Under the pieces are notes generated by a model that was not told the origin of the DNA, searched no databases, and saw only the letters and a program-made list of their open reading frames with translations. A program made the position numbers and the translations under genes. This document shows positions 24,496 to 34,700 of a stretch of DNA of 64,000 nucleotides, piece by piece. Source of the DNA: Flavobacteriales bacterium (GTDB taxonomy: Bacteria > Bacteroidota > Bacteroidia > Flavobacteriales_F > PHOS-HE28); the NCBI GenBank assembly GCA_016705545.1, contig JADIYA010000001.1, positions 744,001 through 808,000 of the forward strand. Reading direction: 5' to 3'. The first letter of the stretch is position 1, and every line of letters starts with the position of its first letter.

Positions 24496-25692
24496 ATGTC
24501 GATGAAAGCCTTGCTGCGCCTGAGTTTCCTGTTGATGGCAGCCCTGCTGATGGGTCCTCTTTCCGCGCAGCATGAAGGGCATGAGCACCCCGAAGCGGGC
24601 ACTGTACAGGCCGATCAAGCGGTTCATGACCACGCCGATCATGCACATGCCGACTCCGCTATGGCCGCGACCACCACGGTCCACGAGGCAGAGGCCGCGC
24701 ACCATGAAGAGAAGAAAGGCTTCGACGCCGGCACGCTCATCATGAGCCACATCGGCGATGAGCATGGCTGGCACCTCTGGGGCCACACCAGCTTGCCGCT
24801 GCCCATCATCCTATACAACAGCGAGCGCGGCCTGAGCGTGTTCAGCAGCAGCCGTTTCGACCACGGCCATAAGACCTACGGCGGCTACCTGCTGCACGAT
24901 GGACACATAGCCGCCACCGATTCGCCCGATGGCTCCGACGCGCATCACGCGACCATCAACGAGGAGCTCACGAAGGCCACTTGGGACATCAGCATCACCA
25001 AGAACGTGATGAGCCTCTTCGTGAGCGTGACGCTCCTGCTCATCATTTTCCTCAGCGTGGCCAAAGCCTACACCCGCCGCGCGGGTCAGGCGCCCACCGG
25101 CCTGCAGAACCTCATTGAGCCCATCATCCTCTTCGTGCGCGACGATGTGGCCAAGAGCGCCATCGGCCACAAGTACGAGCGCTTCCTGCCCTACCTGCTC
25201 ACGGCCTTCTTCTTCATCTTCCTGAACAACCTGCTCGGACTGGTCCCCTTCTTCCCCGGCGGCGCCAACCTCACCGGCAACATCGCCGTGACGATCGTGC
25301 TGGCCCTGATCACCTTCATCATCGTCACGGTGAACGGCAACAAGCACTACTGGCATCACATCCTGGCCATGCCAGGCGTGCCCGGCTGGGTGCTCGCCAT
25401 CCTCACTCCGGTAGAGATCCTGGGCATGTTCCTGAAGCCATTCGTGCTCATGATACGACTCTTCGCCAACATCACGGCGGGCCACATCATCGCGCTCAGC
25501 TTCTTCAGCCTGATCTTCGTTTTCGGCGAGACCAGTGCGGGCGCCGGCTACGGCGTGGCCATCGGCTCCTGGGCCTTCACGGTGTTCATGATGTGCCTCG
25601 AACTGCTCGTGGCCTTCATCCAAGCCTATGTCTTCACCTTCCTCAGCGCCATGTACATCGGTGCTGCCGTTGAGGAGCCGCACCATCACTAG
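24496..25692 (+). CDS. atpB: ATP synthase Fo subunit a
   Basis: A 398-residue subunit a, longer than the enterobacterial protein (about 270) because of an N-terminal extension common in Bacteroidota: a signal peptide (ending MGPLSAQ) and a periplasmic segment rich in His, Glu and Ala (HEGHEHPE, HDHADHAHADS; about 26-75). The membrane core follows from about 170. The essential proton-channel arginine is Arg321 in LMIRLFANITAGH. Start choice is between ATGs at 24442, 24496 and 24502; 24496 begins directly with the signal peptide. Followed after 25 bases by atpE. Confidence 0.95.
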   Translation: MSMKALLRLSFLLMAALLMGPLSAQHEGHEHPEAGTVQADQAVHDHADHAHADSAMAATTTVHEAEAAHHEEKKGFDAGTLIMSHIGDEHGWHLWGHTSLPLPIILYNSERGLSVFSSSRFDHGHKTYGGYLLHDGHIAATDSPDGSDAHHATINEELTKATWDISITKNVMSLFVSVTLLLIIFLSVAKAYTRRAGQAPTGLQNLIEPIILFVRDDVAKSAIGHKYERFLPYLLTAFFFIFLNNLLGLVPFFPGGANLTGNIAVTIVLALITFIIVTVNGNKHYWHHILAMPGVPGWVLAILTPVEILGMFLKPFVLMIRLFANITAGHIIALSFFSLIFVFGETSAGAGYGVAIGSWAFTVFMMCLELLVAFIQAYVFTFLSAMYIGAAVEEPHHH

Positions 25693-25717
25693 AACCTTCA
25701 CAAACAACCACGTTCCC

Positions 25718-25966
25718 ATGTTCCTCTCTGTTCTCCTCGACCTCGGCACCGGTTACGGTATCGCTGCTCTCGGCGCTGGTCTCGCTGCCCTTGGTGCCGG
25801 TGTTGGCATCGGCCGCATCGGCGGTGACGCCGTGCAAGCCATGGCCCGCCAGCCCGAGTCGATCAACGACCTGCGCGCCAACATGATCCTCACCGCCGCT
25901 CTTGTTGAAGGTGCTGCCTTCTTCGCGATGGTGGTGGGCCTGCTGGTGGTGCTGAAGACCGCTTAA
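25718..25966 (+). CDS. atpE: ATP synthase Fo subunit c
   Basis: An 82-residue proteolipid with two helices joined by the polar loop ARQPE (residues 43-47), which contacts F1. The first helix is glycine-rich (GAGLAALGAGVGIGRIGGDAV). The ion-binding carboxylate is Glu64 in ALVEGAAFF. The residues around it do not show an obvious sodium-binding pattern, so proton coupling is likely but not proven. The ATG at 25718 is the only start that gives the family N-terminus; the in-frame codons upstream lie in the atpB 3' end. Confidence 0.96.
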   Translation: MFLSVLLDLGTGYGIAALGAGLAALGAGVGIGRIGGDAVQAMARQPESINDLRANMILTAALVEGAAFFAMVVGLLVVLKTA

Positions 25967-26016
25967 TCAGCGGCCTTCCGTTGTTCAGTCATTCACCCCA
26001 CTGATCCCGCACGCCC

Positions 26017-26526
26017 ATGCTGCTCGCGAGCCTCGTAGAGCCCTCCATCGGCCTCATCTTCTGGATGACGCTGACCTTCCTGACCGTGCTCTTCATCCTG
26101 GCCAAGTTCGCCTGGAAGCCCATCCTCAATGGGTTGAAGGAGCGTGAGGCCAGCATCGCCGATGCGTTGAATGAAGCGAAACGCGCTCGCGAGGAGATGG
26201 CCGCCTTGGGCGCGAAGAACGAGGAGCTCATGCGCGCTGCTCGCGAAGAGCGCGAGGTGCTGCTGAAGGAGGCACGCGACATCCGCGACAAGGAGATCGC
26301 CGAAGCGAAAGGAAAGGCGAAAGCCGAGGCTGAAGCGCTTCTGTCACGCGCCCGTGCCGATATCCAGAACGAGAAGAAGGCCGCCATCGTGGAGATGAAG
26401 AACCAGCTCGCCGAGCTCAGCATCCAGGTGGCCGAAGTGATCCTCAAGGAGAAGCTCGCCGATCGCGCCGCGCAGCAATCCCTGGTGGACAAGGTGATGA
26501 CCGAAGCCGAGCTGCGCAAGTCATGA
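26017..26526 (+). CDS. atpF: ATP synthase Fo subunit b
   Basis: A 169-residue subunit b: one N-terminal membrane helix (about 10-30, ending in FAWKPIL, the conserved W-KPI hinge) and a long charged helix to the C-terminus that forms the peripheral stalk (EAKRAREEMAALGAKNEEL, NEKKAAIVEMKNQLAELSIQ). It bridges Fo to F1 with subunit delta. The stop overlaps atpH by four bases (ATGA). Length and order are normal. Confidence 0.96.
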   Translation: MLLASLVEPSIGLIFWMTLTFLTVLFILAKFAWKPILNGLKEREASIADALNEAKRAREEMAALGAKNEELMRAAREEREVLLKEARDIRDKEIAEAKGKAKAEAEALLSRARADIQNEKKAAIVEMKNQLAELSIQVAEVILKEKLADRAAQQSLVDKVMTEAELRKS

Positions 26527-27086
26527 AGAACCCCGCACCGGTCGCATATCGTTACGCCCGTTCGCTGATGGACATGGCCCGGGAGAAGGGTCAGCTTGAT
26601 GCGATGCAGGGCGATATGCGCCTTTTGGCGAGCACTTGCGCCGAGAATCGCGAGCTGGTGGTGATCCTGAAAAGCCCGGTTGTGAAGTCCGATGCGAAGG
26701 ACCGGATCCTCAAGGGCATCTTCGGCGATAAGGTGGGCCCGATCACCAGGTCTTACATGGGCATCCTGGTGCGCAAAGGCCGCGAATCGCTGTTGCCTGA
26801 TGTGGCCGCCGCATTCAACGAGCTCTTCAAGGTGGACCAGAACATCGTGACCGCTGTGGTCACCAGCGCTGTTGCGCTGAATGCAGATACCCGCGCCCAG
26901 GTGATCGCACTGGCGATGAAGCAGCACCCTGGCAAGACGATCGATCTGAAGGAGAAGGTCGATCCCGCCCTGATCGGAGGCGTGAGCATCCGCATCGGCG
27001 ATGAGCAGTACGACGGCACCGTGAGCCGCCGCCTCGCCGATCTGCGCCGCGAATTCTCCAAGAACCCGTACATCCCCGCGATCTAA
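26523..27086 (+). CDS. atpH: ATP synthase F1 subunit delta
   Basis: A 187-residue delta (OSCP-type) subunit connecting the peripheral stalk to the top of F1. The N-terminal six-helix domain starts VAYRYARSLMDMAREKGQLD. The C-terminal domain has the signature VDPALIGGVSIRIGDEQYDGTVSRRL. It overlaps atpF by four bases and is followed after 12 bases by atpA, implying tight coupling. Confidence 0.96.
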   Translation: MKNPAPVAYRYARSLMDMAREKGQLDAMQGDMRLLASTCAENRELVVILKSPVVKSDAKDRILKGIFGDKVGPITRSYMGILVRKGRESLLPDVAAAFNELFKVDQNIVTAVVTSAVALNADTRAQVIALAMKQHPGKTIDLKEKVDPALIGGVSIRIGDEQYDGTVSRRLADLRREFSKNPYIPAI

Positions 27087-27098
27087 AGCAATAAGGCC

Positions 27099-28679
27099 AT
27101 GGCCGAAGTGAAACCCGCCGAAGTATCGGCGATCCTCAAACAAGAACTCGCCGGTTTCCGCAGCGAGGCCGAACTCGAAGAGGTCGGAACGGTGCTCCAG
27201 GTCGGTGACGGCATCGCCCGCATCTACGGACTGCGCGGCGTGCAGAGCGGTGAGCTCATCGAGTTCCCCAGCGGATTGCGCGGCATCGTGCTGAACCTCG
27301 AGGAGGACAACGTGGGCGCCGTGCTCCTGGGCCCCAGCGTGGGCATCAAGGAAGGCGACACCGTGAAGCGCACCAAGCGCATCGCAAGCATCAGCACCGG
27401 CGAAGGCATGGTGGGCCGCGTGGTGAACACCTTGGGCGAGCCGATCGATGGCAAGGGTCCCATCGCAGGCGAGCTCTTCGAGATGCCCATCGAGCGCCGG
27501 GCACCGGGCGTGATCTACCGCGAGCCCGTGAAGGAGCCGCTGCAGACCGGCATCAAGGCCATTGACGCCATGATCCCCATTGGCCGCGGCCAGCGCGAAT
27601 TGATCATCGGCGACCGTCAGACCGGCAAGAGCACGGTGGCGATCGACACCATCATCAACCAACGGGAATTCTACGAGGCCGGCAAACCAGTGTACTGCAT
27701 CTACGTGGCTATCGGCCAGAAGGGCAGCACCGTGGCAGGAACCGTGAAGACACTCGAAGAGAACGGCGCCATGGCCTACACCACCGTGGTGGCCGCCAAC
27801 GCCAGCGACCCCGCGCCGATGCAGTTCTACGCCCCCTTCACCGGTGCGGCCATCGGTGAGTACTTCCGCGATACCGGCCGTCCCGCGCTGATCGTGTACG
27901 ATGATCTCTCGAAGCAGGCCGTGGCCTACCGCGAGGTATCACTGCTGCTGCGCCGTCCGCCCGGCCGTGAGGCTTACCCCGGCGACGTGTTCTACCTGCA
28001 CAGCCGCTTGCTGGAGCGCGCCGCAAAGGTGATCGCCGACGACAAGGTGGCTTCCGAGATGAACGACCTGCCCGCTTCGCTGAAGGGCAAAGTGAAAGGC
28101 GGCGGCTCACTCACCGCGCTGCCCATCATTGAAACGCAGGCCGGGGACGTTTCGGCTTACATCCCCACCAACGTGATCTCGATCACCGATGGCCAGATAT
28201 TCTTGGAGAGCACCCTCTTCCTGAGCGGTGTGCGCCCAGCGATCAACGTGGGCATCAGCGTGAGCCGCGTGGGCGGCAACGCGCAGATCAAGAGCATGAA
28301 GAAGGTGGCCGGTACCCTGAAGCTCGACCAGGCACAGTACCGCGAGCTGGAGGCCTTCTCGAAGTTCGGCTCCGACCTCGATGCCGCCACCAAGGCCGTG
28401 CTCGACAAGGGCGCGCGCAACGTGGAGATCCTGAAGCAGGGCCAGAACAGCCCCATGCGGGTGGAGGAGCAGATCGCCATCATCTACCTCGGCACCAAGG
28501 GCCTGCTGAGCAGGATCCCCGTCAAGAACGTGAAGCAGTTCGAGGCCGAGTTCATCACCATGCTGCGCAACAAGCACAGCGATGTGCTGGCCGCGCTGAA
28601 GAAGGGCGATTACAACGATCAGATCACCGGCACGCTGGAAGCCGTTGCCAAGGACCTGGTGAAGAGCCTCGACAACTAA
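27099..28679 (+). CDS. atpA: ATP synthase F1 subunit alpha
   Basis: A 526-residue alpha subunit. The P-loop is GDRQTGKST at 171-179, preceded by the conserved DAMIPIGRGQRELIIG. The family signature PAINVGISVSRVGG lies near 380-393. Alpha binds nucleotide at the non-catalytic sites and alternates with beta. The beta subunit gene is absent from this cluster. Length is normal and codon use matches the neighbours. Confidence 0.98.
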   Translation: MAEVKPAEVSAILKQELAGFRSEAELEEVGTVLQVGDGIARIYGLRGVQSGELIEFPSGLRGIVLNLEEDNVGAVLLGPSVGIKEGDTVKRTKRIASISTGEGMVGRVVNTLGEPIDGKGPIAGELFEMPIERRAPGVIYREPVKEPLQTGIKAIDAMIPIGRGQRELIIGDRQTGKSTVAIDTIINQREFYEAGKPVYCIYVAIGQKGSTVAGTVKTLEENGAMAYTTVVAANASDPAPMQFYAPFTGAAIGEYFRDTGRPALIVYDDLSKQAVAYREVSLLLRRPPGREAYPGDVFYLHSRLLERAAKVIADDKVASEMNDLPASLKGKVKGGGSLTALPIIETQAGDVSAYIPTNVISITDGQIFLESTLFLSGVRPAINVGISVSRVGGNAQIKSMKKVAGTLKLDQAQYRELEAFSKFGSDLDAATKAVLDKGARNVEILKQGQNSPMRVEEQIAIIYLGTKGLLSRIPVKNVKQFEAEFITMLRNKHSDVLAALKKGDYNDQITGTLEAVAKDLVKSLDN

Positions 28680-28746
28680 GAGCTGAATACCATGCAGCAT
28701 CGATCCTCCGGGTCGACCTGCAACCCTGAACCACCAGCACCGCACC

Positions 28747-29625
28747 ATGCCCAGCCTGAAGGAAGTACGCAACCGGATCGTCTCGGTGAACAGCACCAAG
28801 CAGATCACCGCCGCCATGAAGATGGTGAGCGCGGCCAAGCTGCGTCGCGCGCAGGATGCGATCGTGCGCATGCGCCCCTATGCCGAGAAGCTGCAGACCA
28901 TCCTGGGCAATGTGAGCGCGAGCCTCGACAGCAGCGAAGGCAAGTACAGCGCGCAGCGCGAGGTGAAGAAGGTGCTGCTCGTGCCCATCGTGAGCAATCG
29001 CGGCTTGGCCGGAGCCTTCAATACGCAGGTGTTCCGCCTGGTGCGCACGGCCCTGAACAGCGCACAAGCCAATGGCCAGCAAGCGCATGTGCTCCCTATC
29101 GGCAAGAAGGCCATGGACCTCTACCGCCGCAGCGGCCTGCTCGACGCGGCATTACCCTCGGACCTGGCCTCGCTCTTCGATGGCCTCAGCTTCGACAAGG
29201 CAGCACCGGTGGCTGAATTGCTCATGAAGCAGTTCGCTGACGGGAGCTACGATCGCGTGGTGCTCTTCTACAACAAGTTCAAGAACGCGGCGGTGCAGAT
29301 CACCACGGAGGAGCAGTTCCTCCCGATTCTGCCCGCTGAGAAGAAGGCCAACGGCGGAGCCAAGTCCGATCATATCATGGAGCCGGACCGCGCCACCATC
29401 GTGGAGGAGATCATCCCCAAGAGCCTGAAGATCCAGCTCTACAAGGCGCTGCTCGACAGCCATGCTGCCGAGCACGGCGCCCGCATGACCGCCATGCACA
29501 AGGCCACCGACAACGCCGACTCGCTGCTGAAAGGCCTGAAGCTCTCCTACAACAAGGCGCGCCAGGCCAGCATCACGAACGAGATCCTCGAGATCGTGGG
29601 CGGTGCGGAGGCGCTGAAGGGGTAA
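28747..29625 (+). CDS. atpG: ATP synthase F1 subunit gamma
   Basis: A 292-residue central-stalk subunit. The N-terminal helix (RIVSVNSTKQITAAMKMVSAAKLRRAQ) and the C-terminal helix ending ITNEILEIVGGAEAL are the conserved parts that form the rotating coiled coil; the VSNRGLAGAFNTQVF strand is also typical. It closes the gene run. The following 150 bases contain a promoter-like element for the next gene and a weak GCCC/GGGC hairpin at about 29669. No atpD or atpC follows. Confidence 0.97.
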   Translation: MPSLKEVRNRIVSVNSTKQITAAMKMVSAAKLRRAQDAIVRMRPYAEKLQTILGNVSASLDSSEGKYSAQREVKKVLLVPIVSNRGLAGAFNTQVFRLVRTALNSAQANGQQAHVLPIGKKAMDLYRRSGLLDAALPSDLASLFDGLSFDKAAPVAELLMKQFADGSYDRVVLFYNKFKNAAVQITTEEQFLPILPAEKKANGGAKSDHIMEPDRATIVEEIIPKSLKIQLYKALLDSHAAEHGARMTAMHKATDNADSLLKGLKLSYNKARQASITNEILEIVGGAEALKG

Positions 29626-29706
29626 GCGGAGCTCCAGCTTCCTGTGTTCCATTCCGGATAACTGATCGGCCCATATCGGGCTCAGGTCATCTTCACGCTT
29701 ATCGAT

Positions 29707-29714
29707 TAGGTTTG
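29707..29714 (+). promoter_or_regulatory. Perfect -7 element TAGGTTTG
   Basis: TAGGTTTG is an exact TAnnTTTG match 61 bases before the ATG at 29776. It separates transcription of the T9SS cargo from the ATP synthase genes. No TTG-type -33 element is evident at the usual distance. Confidence 0.5.
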
Positions 29715-29775
29715 TTCTGCCACCTCTCATCGCAGCGGCGGCACTGGTCAATCCATCAATCGTGATAAACACACC

Positions 29776-30720
29776 ATGAAGCACACGCTACTCAGTCGGA
29801 GCCTTGCCCATTTGCTGGTGCTGACCCTGTTGTCCGTGAGTGGCTTTCAGGCGCGCGCCCAAGTCCTGGAGATCAACACCGGCGCACCGAACACGCCTTT
29901 GTACGCCGTGGGCCCCATCTACTTGTCGTCCACGCTCTTCTACCGATACAGCCGCTTCGCGTACCTCTACACGCAAGCGGAACTGGCAGCAGCGGGCATC
30001 ATCCCCGGCACTATTATCCTGAGCACCGGCTGGATGAAGAGCACAGCCAGCACAGCAGCAGGACCCGCCGTCTTCAACATCTACATGAAGAACTCGAGCG
30101 TGGCCGCGTACGCGAACGCTACGGAAATCTGGGCCAACCTGAACGCCGGCTCAGTGCTGGTGTACACCAATGCCACGCAGTCGATCCCTGCTACGGCCGA
30201 ACCGGACTACATCGACTTCACGCTCAACCCTCCCTTTACTTACACCGGCGGCTCCTTGGAAATCCTCACGGAATGGGACATCTCAGCGGCACCCGCACCC
30301 ATCGCCACAGGCGCGTTCGAATGGGTGAATACGACCGTGGTGGACCGCATTTACGCCAGCGGCAATACCAGCTTTCAGGCCTCGCTGTCCAGCACCTTCA
30401 ACAACGTCAGCATGGATGATCGGCGCCCGATGATCCAGCTCACAGTGGAAGTGCCCACGGGGACCCAAGAAGCCATGGATGCCCCAATGGGCCTGTGGCC
30501 GAACCCTGCCGATGGCATCCTCAACATCAGCAACGCCAGCGGTGCGCCCTTGGAGCGCGTCGAGATCATCGATGCACGCGGTGGAATGGCCCTGTCGGAG
30601 AGCCCGAACAGCGTTGCCACGAATCTTCAACTCGATGTGAGCAAACTGGCAGCAGGCCCATATCTGGTCAGCATCAATACCAGTGCTGGACGCGTGGTGA
30701 AGCGCGTCACGCTGAAATAG
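29776..30720 (+). CDS. Secreted protein with T9SS type A sorting domain
   Basis: A 314-residue exported protein: signal peptide (ending GFQARAQ), a beta-sandwich-like body of about 200 residues (pattern SSTLFYRYSRFAYLYTQAEL, GTIILSTGWMKS, ILTEWDISAAP) and a C-terminal sorting domain of about 75 residues. The sorting domain has the expected GLWPNPADGILNI start, the LERVEIIDARGG strand and the ending LAAGPYLVSINTSAGRVVKR. Type A domains direct passage through the T9SS and are usually removed on attachment to the cell surface. The body resembles jelly-roll domains of other secreted Bacteroidota proteins but has no catalytic motif I can see. It converges with the PorP/SprF gene. Confidence 0.9.
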   Translation: MKHTLLSRSLAHLLVLTLLSVSGFQARAQVLEINTGAPNTPLYAVGPIYLSSTLFYRYSRFAYLYTQAELAAAGIIPGTIILSTGWMKSTASTAAGPAVFNIYMKNSSVAAYANATEIWANLNAGSVLVYTNATQSIPATAEPDYIDFTLNPPFTYTGGSLEILTEWDISAAPAPIATGAFEWVNTTVVDRIYASGNTSFQASLSSTFNNVSMDDRRPMIQLTVEVPTGTQEAMDAPMGLWPNPADGILNISNASGAPLERVEIIDARGGMALSESPNSVATNLQLDVSKLAAGPYLVSINTSAGRVVKRVTLK

Positions 30721-30724
30721 ACTG

Positions 30725-30766
30725 GAGCACCGTGCTCATCGCGCCATCCGCATCCCTTGCCGGGAT
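30725..30766. terminator. Possible bidirectional terminator between convergent genes
   Basis: Two short inverted repeats lie in the 45-base gap: GAGCA-CCG-TGCTC at 30725-30737 and ATCCC-TTGCC-GGGAT at 30752-30766, the second touching the PorP/SprF stop. Neither has a T-tract, so this is a weak prediction based on position and pairing only. Confidence 0.3.
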
Positions 30767-31752
30767 CAGAACGCGCTGCTCGTCAATCGCCGCTCACGGC
30801 CCGCATGCGTGCCGTAATAGATGATCGAGAACTCAAAGGCCCCGTTGCTGCGGGAATACGAGCGCAGCGGCGATGTGTTCACGTCGTAGCTGAAGCGGTA
30901 GGCGCTGTTCTTGTGCTTCAGCCCCACGTGCGCCACGATGGCATCCCTGACGCGGTAAGACGCCCCGCAGATCGCGCTGTAAACAGAGCCGCCGATGGCG
31001 AACTCGCCCATCATGCCCGCATGGATCTGCTGGTCGTTGCCTTGGCGCATGTACAGGCCTTGCGGGATCAGGATCAGCCCCTCTGAGAGCTTCACGCGCA
31101 CGCCACCGTTGGCCGAATAACGGATCGGCATCTTGCTCTTGGCCGTGCGGTAGATCGATTCGTCGGGCATGGTCACGTGGAAGAGCGCCGCGTTCACGAA
31201 AGGGTTGATGCTCCTGCGCGGATTGGTCGAGCGATAAGCCAGGCCAACGGAGACATCGGGCATCAGTCGCGCGCCGCGCTGGGTGATCTCGCCGGATGGA
31301 AGGTCGGAATTGAAGTAACCGTTGCTGTACTGCGAGTCCCAGAGCAGATTCTGGTCATTCACCTTCTTGTACAGCAGACCGAGATGAACGCCTGTCGAAA
31401 GAGTGTGGTGCGCCTTGGGATCCGATACGTTATAGGCTCCTGAGAGCCCGAACTGGAAGTTGTTCATGATCCCCGCCATGTTGTAGTTGCTCAACGACAT
31501 CCCCACGCCGAAGCGCCTCTGGAAGGAGAGGTCGTACCCGAAGGCCGTGGTGAGGAAGTTGCTCGCCAGGCTGTTCCACTGGCTGCGCACGTTGCACGCC
31601 ATGCGGAACTCCGCGTTCTCGTACATGCCCGTCAGCGCCGGGTTCAGCATCACCGGCGCCGCATCATACTGCGACAGCTGGCCATCCTGGGCGCGTAGAA
31701 GGCCAACGCCGCAAAGCGCGAGGGTCGACAATAGGTTCTTGCTCGTTCTCAT
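30766..31752 (-). CDS. PorP/SprF family type IX secretion outer-membrane protein
   Basis: A 328-residue protein with a signal peptide (ending GLLRAQ) directly followed by the family signature SQYDAAPVMLNPALTG. The remainder alternates in the manner of an outer-membrane beta-barrel and ends in aromatic strands (AYRFSYDVNTSPLRS, AFEFSIIYYG). In Flavobacterium johnsoniae, SprF is required to export the adhesin SprB, and sprF-like genes often follow genes for large proteins with a gliding-type C-terminus. The same layout is seen here: it lies 17 bases downstream of the giant gene on the same strand. It is therefore probably the dedicated partner of that protein. Confidence 0.93.
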   Translation of the reverse strand: MRTSKNLLSTLALCGVGLLRAQDGQLSQYDAAPVMLNPALTGMYENAEFRMACNVRSQWNSLASNFLTTAFGYDLSFQRRFGVGMSLSNYNMAGIMNNFQFGLSGAYNVSDPKAHHTLSTGVHLGLLYKKVNDQNLLWDSQYSNGYFNSDLPSGEITQRGARLMPDVSVGLAYRSTNPRRSINPFVNAALFHVTMPDESIYRTAKSKMPIRYSANGGVRVKLSEGLILIPQGLYMRQGNDQQIHAGMMGEFAIGGSVYSAICGASYRVRDAIVAHVGLKHKNSAYRFSYDVNTSPLRSYSRSNGAFEFSIIYYGTHAGRERRLTSSAF

Positions 31753-31769
31753 GGTTGCTCAGGATTGCG

Positions 31770-34700
31770 CTATCGGATCAAGGTGACTTTGCCGGAACGG
31801 TCGTGCTCCAGGCCATCGACCGAGGTGGCGACCACGGTGTACACGTATACGCCGTTGATCTCCGGTTTGCCGTTGTAGGTCCCGTCCCAGCCGAAGGCGG
31901 GGTCAGTGGTCTCGAAGATCAATTCACCCCAGCCGTTGTAGATCCTCAGTTCAATGGTGAGGAATGGCCCGCCGCGCACATAGAACACGTCGTTCACGCC
32001 ATCACCGTTCGGGCTGAAGGCATTCGGGAGTTTTGGCGGAAGGACGTCCTTCTCCTCGATGACGATGAGCAAGGAATCCTGGTCCGTGCAGCCCGCCGCG
32101 TTGGTCACCGTTTGCACGATGACGTACTGCCCAGCCTGCGCATACTCATGCGCAGGCTCTGCGATGATCGCGCCGGATCCATCCCCGAAGCTGTAGTGCC
32201 AATTGGTGGCGCCAACGGAGCTATCCGCGAACGCGATCGGCGTGTCCGTGAAGAGATCACCACTGATGCTGAAGCCCGCAATCGGTGCATCCAGGATATC
32301 GAAGACCTGCGTGGCAGTGTGGCTGCAGCCATTCTGCGCGAACACGGTCAGCGTTGCGCTGTATTGGGCGGCCGTGGCGAACGAGGTGCTGGTCTGCGGA
32401 CCCGTTGCCGTAGCCCCATTGCCGAAGGTCCAGGTCCAGCCGATGATGGGCGAACCCGTGGTCGTGCTGGTGCTGGTGAATACGGTCTGCGATCCCACGC
32501 ACGCGTTGCTGACGCTGAACGATGCTTGCAAGGGATTCACGAACGAGAGGAAGGTCGTGTCGCTCGCCGCGGCGCAGAAACCGTTGCCGGTGGTGGTCAG
32601 GATCATCCGAATGGTGCCGTTCTGCTCGTCCGTCGGTCCGGGCTGGTAGCTGGCATTCGCTGCCGTGTTGCTGGGCACGAACACGCCGGAACCGTTCGAG
32701 GTCCACAGTACACCGCCAGCACCGGTGAAGGAACCGCTGAGGTTGATCGCGCTGCTCGCATCACACACATTGATGTCGGCGCCAGCATTCACCGAGGGCG
32801 GTGCCTGCAGGTTCACCACCATCGTATCGGTATGCGCGGGGCAACCCATGTTCCCAGTGGTGGACAGCACGAACTGGAGCTGCGGGAACACCAGGTCGGT
32901 CTGGCTGGGCACATAGGTGGCGGACAGCGCCGTTGGGCTTGGGAGGAATGTTCCCGTTCCCGCGGTACTCCACACCCCGCCGCTTACACCGGTCACTGAT
33001 CCGGCCATCTGCCAGAAGTTCCCGTCGGCGCAGAGGCTGATGTCGCTCCCAGCATTCGCGATGCGCGTCGGGCCGATGTCGATGAAGAGCGAATCGCTAT
33101 GATTGCCACAGGTGCCGGTTCCGAAGCCAGTGAGAATCAAGTACACCCCTCCCGAGATGCTGTCATTGGCAGTTGGCGCGTACACCGCGCTGACCACATC
33201 GGCCGCTGGATTGAAACTACCCGTGCCCGTGGTGAACCACTGCACGCTACCCGCATTCTGTTCCACCCCATTGAGTTGAACATCCTCCAAGCCGTTGCAG
33301 AGCAGCACATCCGCCCCGGCGTTCACCACCGGTGGCACATGGTAGCTCACCACCAGCGTATCGCGGCCTGCGGCGCAGCCTTGGTTGTTGGTGGTGCTCA
33401 GGATCAATGACACGTTGCCGATCACGAAGTCCGCCCCACCAGGCACGTAGGTGGCATCCAACGCTGTGGCACTGGGCATGAAGGAGCCCGTGCCCGTGGT
33501 GCTCCACTGGCCTGTGTTAGTGCCGGCGACGGCGCCGTTCAGCACGATGTTCGGATCGGTGCTGCACGCGATCATATCGGCGCCAGCTGAAGCGGCCAGG
33601 CCACCTCCGAAGCTGATCACCAGGGCATCCGACACCGCACTGCACGGTGCAACACCGGTCGTGGTGACGGTGAGCGACACCGTGCCGGCCGTGCTATCTG
33701 CTGCGCTCGGATAGTAGAGCGTGGCCAAGGCATTCGCATCGAGGAAGGAGCCACTGCCCGAAGTGCTCCAGGATCCGCCCGGCGCGTTCGCTGCATTGGC
33801 CACCACTTGCACCGGAGCGGCGCTGCAGGCCACGATGTCGTTGCCCGCATTGATGCTCGGCAAGGCTTGCACGCTCAAGGAGATCGCATCACTGGCCACG
33901 GCGCAAGTGCCGTTGGTGATGGTCGTGAGGGTGAGCTGCACACCCCCATTGGCGATGTCATTCGCACTCAGGGTGTATGTGCAGTTCGGGTCTGTGCTGT
34001 TGCTGAAGAAACCCGAGCCATTGCTGGTCCACACGCTGCCTTGGGCGCCGCCGCTGAAGTTGCCGGCGAGCTGCGCGATCGGCGCATTGGCACAGAGGTT
34101 TTGATCTGCACCCGCATAAGCGAAGCTGCTGTTGCCGAAGGTGAGCACCATCTGGTCCTGCACCGGCGGACAGGTGCCCGTGTTGGTGCTGACGAACGTG
34201 AGCACCACGCTGCCGTTCGCCATGTCGGCTGCAGTGAAGTGGTACTGCGCATTGAGCACATCGGCGCTCGGCAAGAAGGAGCCAGTGCCCGTGGCAGACC
34301 ATGTGCCCGATGGCGACCCGTTGATGATCTGGCCTTGCAGCTGTGCGTACGTGCTGGTGACGCATACGCTCTGGTCGGGACCCGCATTGGCCGCAAGACC
34401 ATTGGTGAGGTAGATTGTCATCTGATCGCTCACCGCGTTGCAGGTGCCGTTGTTCAATGAACTCAGCGTGAAAGTGATCTGGCCATCGGCCACGTCAGCC
34501 GGACTGGCGGTGTACGTGGTGTTCAACGCACCAGCGCTGGCAATGGTCCCGGTGCCATTGGTGCTCCACTGGCCCATGTTGGTGATGCCGCTGATTGCAC
34601 CGCTCAAGTCGAATTGCGTCACTTGGTTGCAGTAGGTCTGGTCCGGACCAGCATTCACGTAAGGCGCTGGAGTGAGCGTCAGCTGCATCGCATCAGTGGC

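Noticed and set aside
29640..29700. Intrinsic terminator after atpG
   Set aside because: Only a four-base GCCC/GGGC stem is visible at about 29669, without a T-tract; too weak to annotate.
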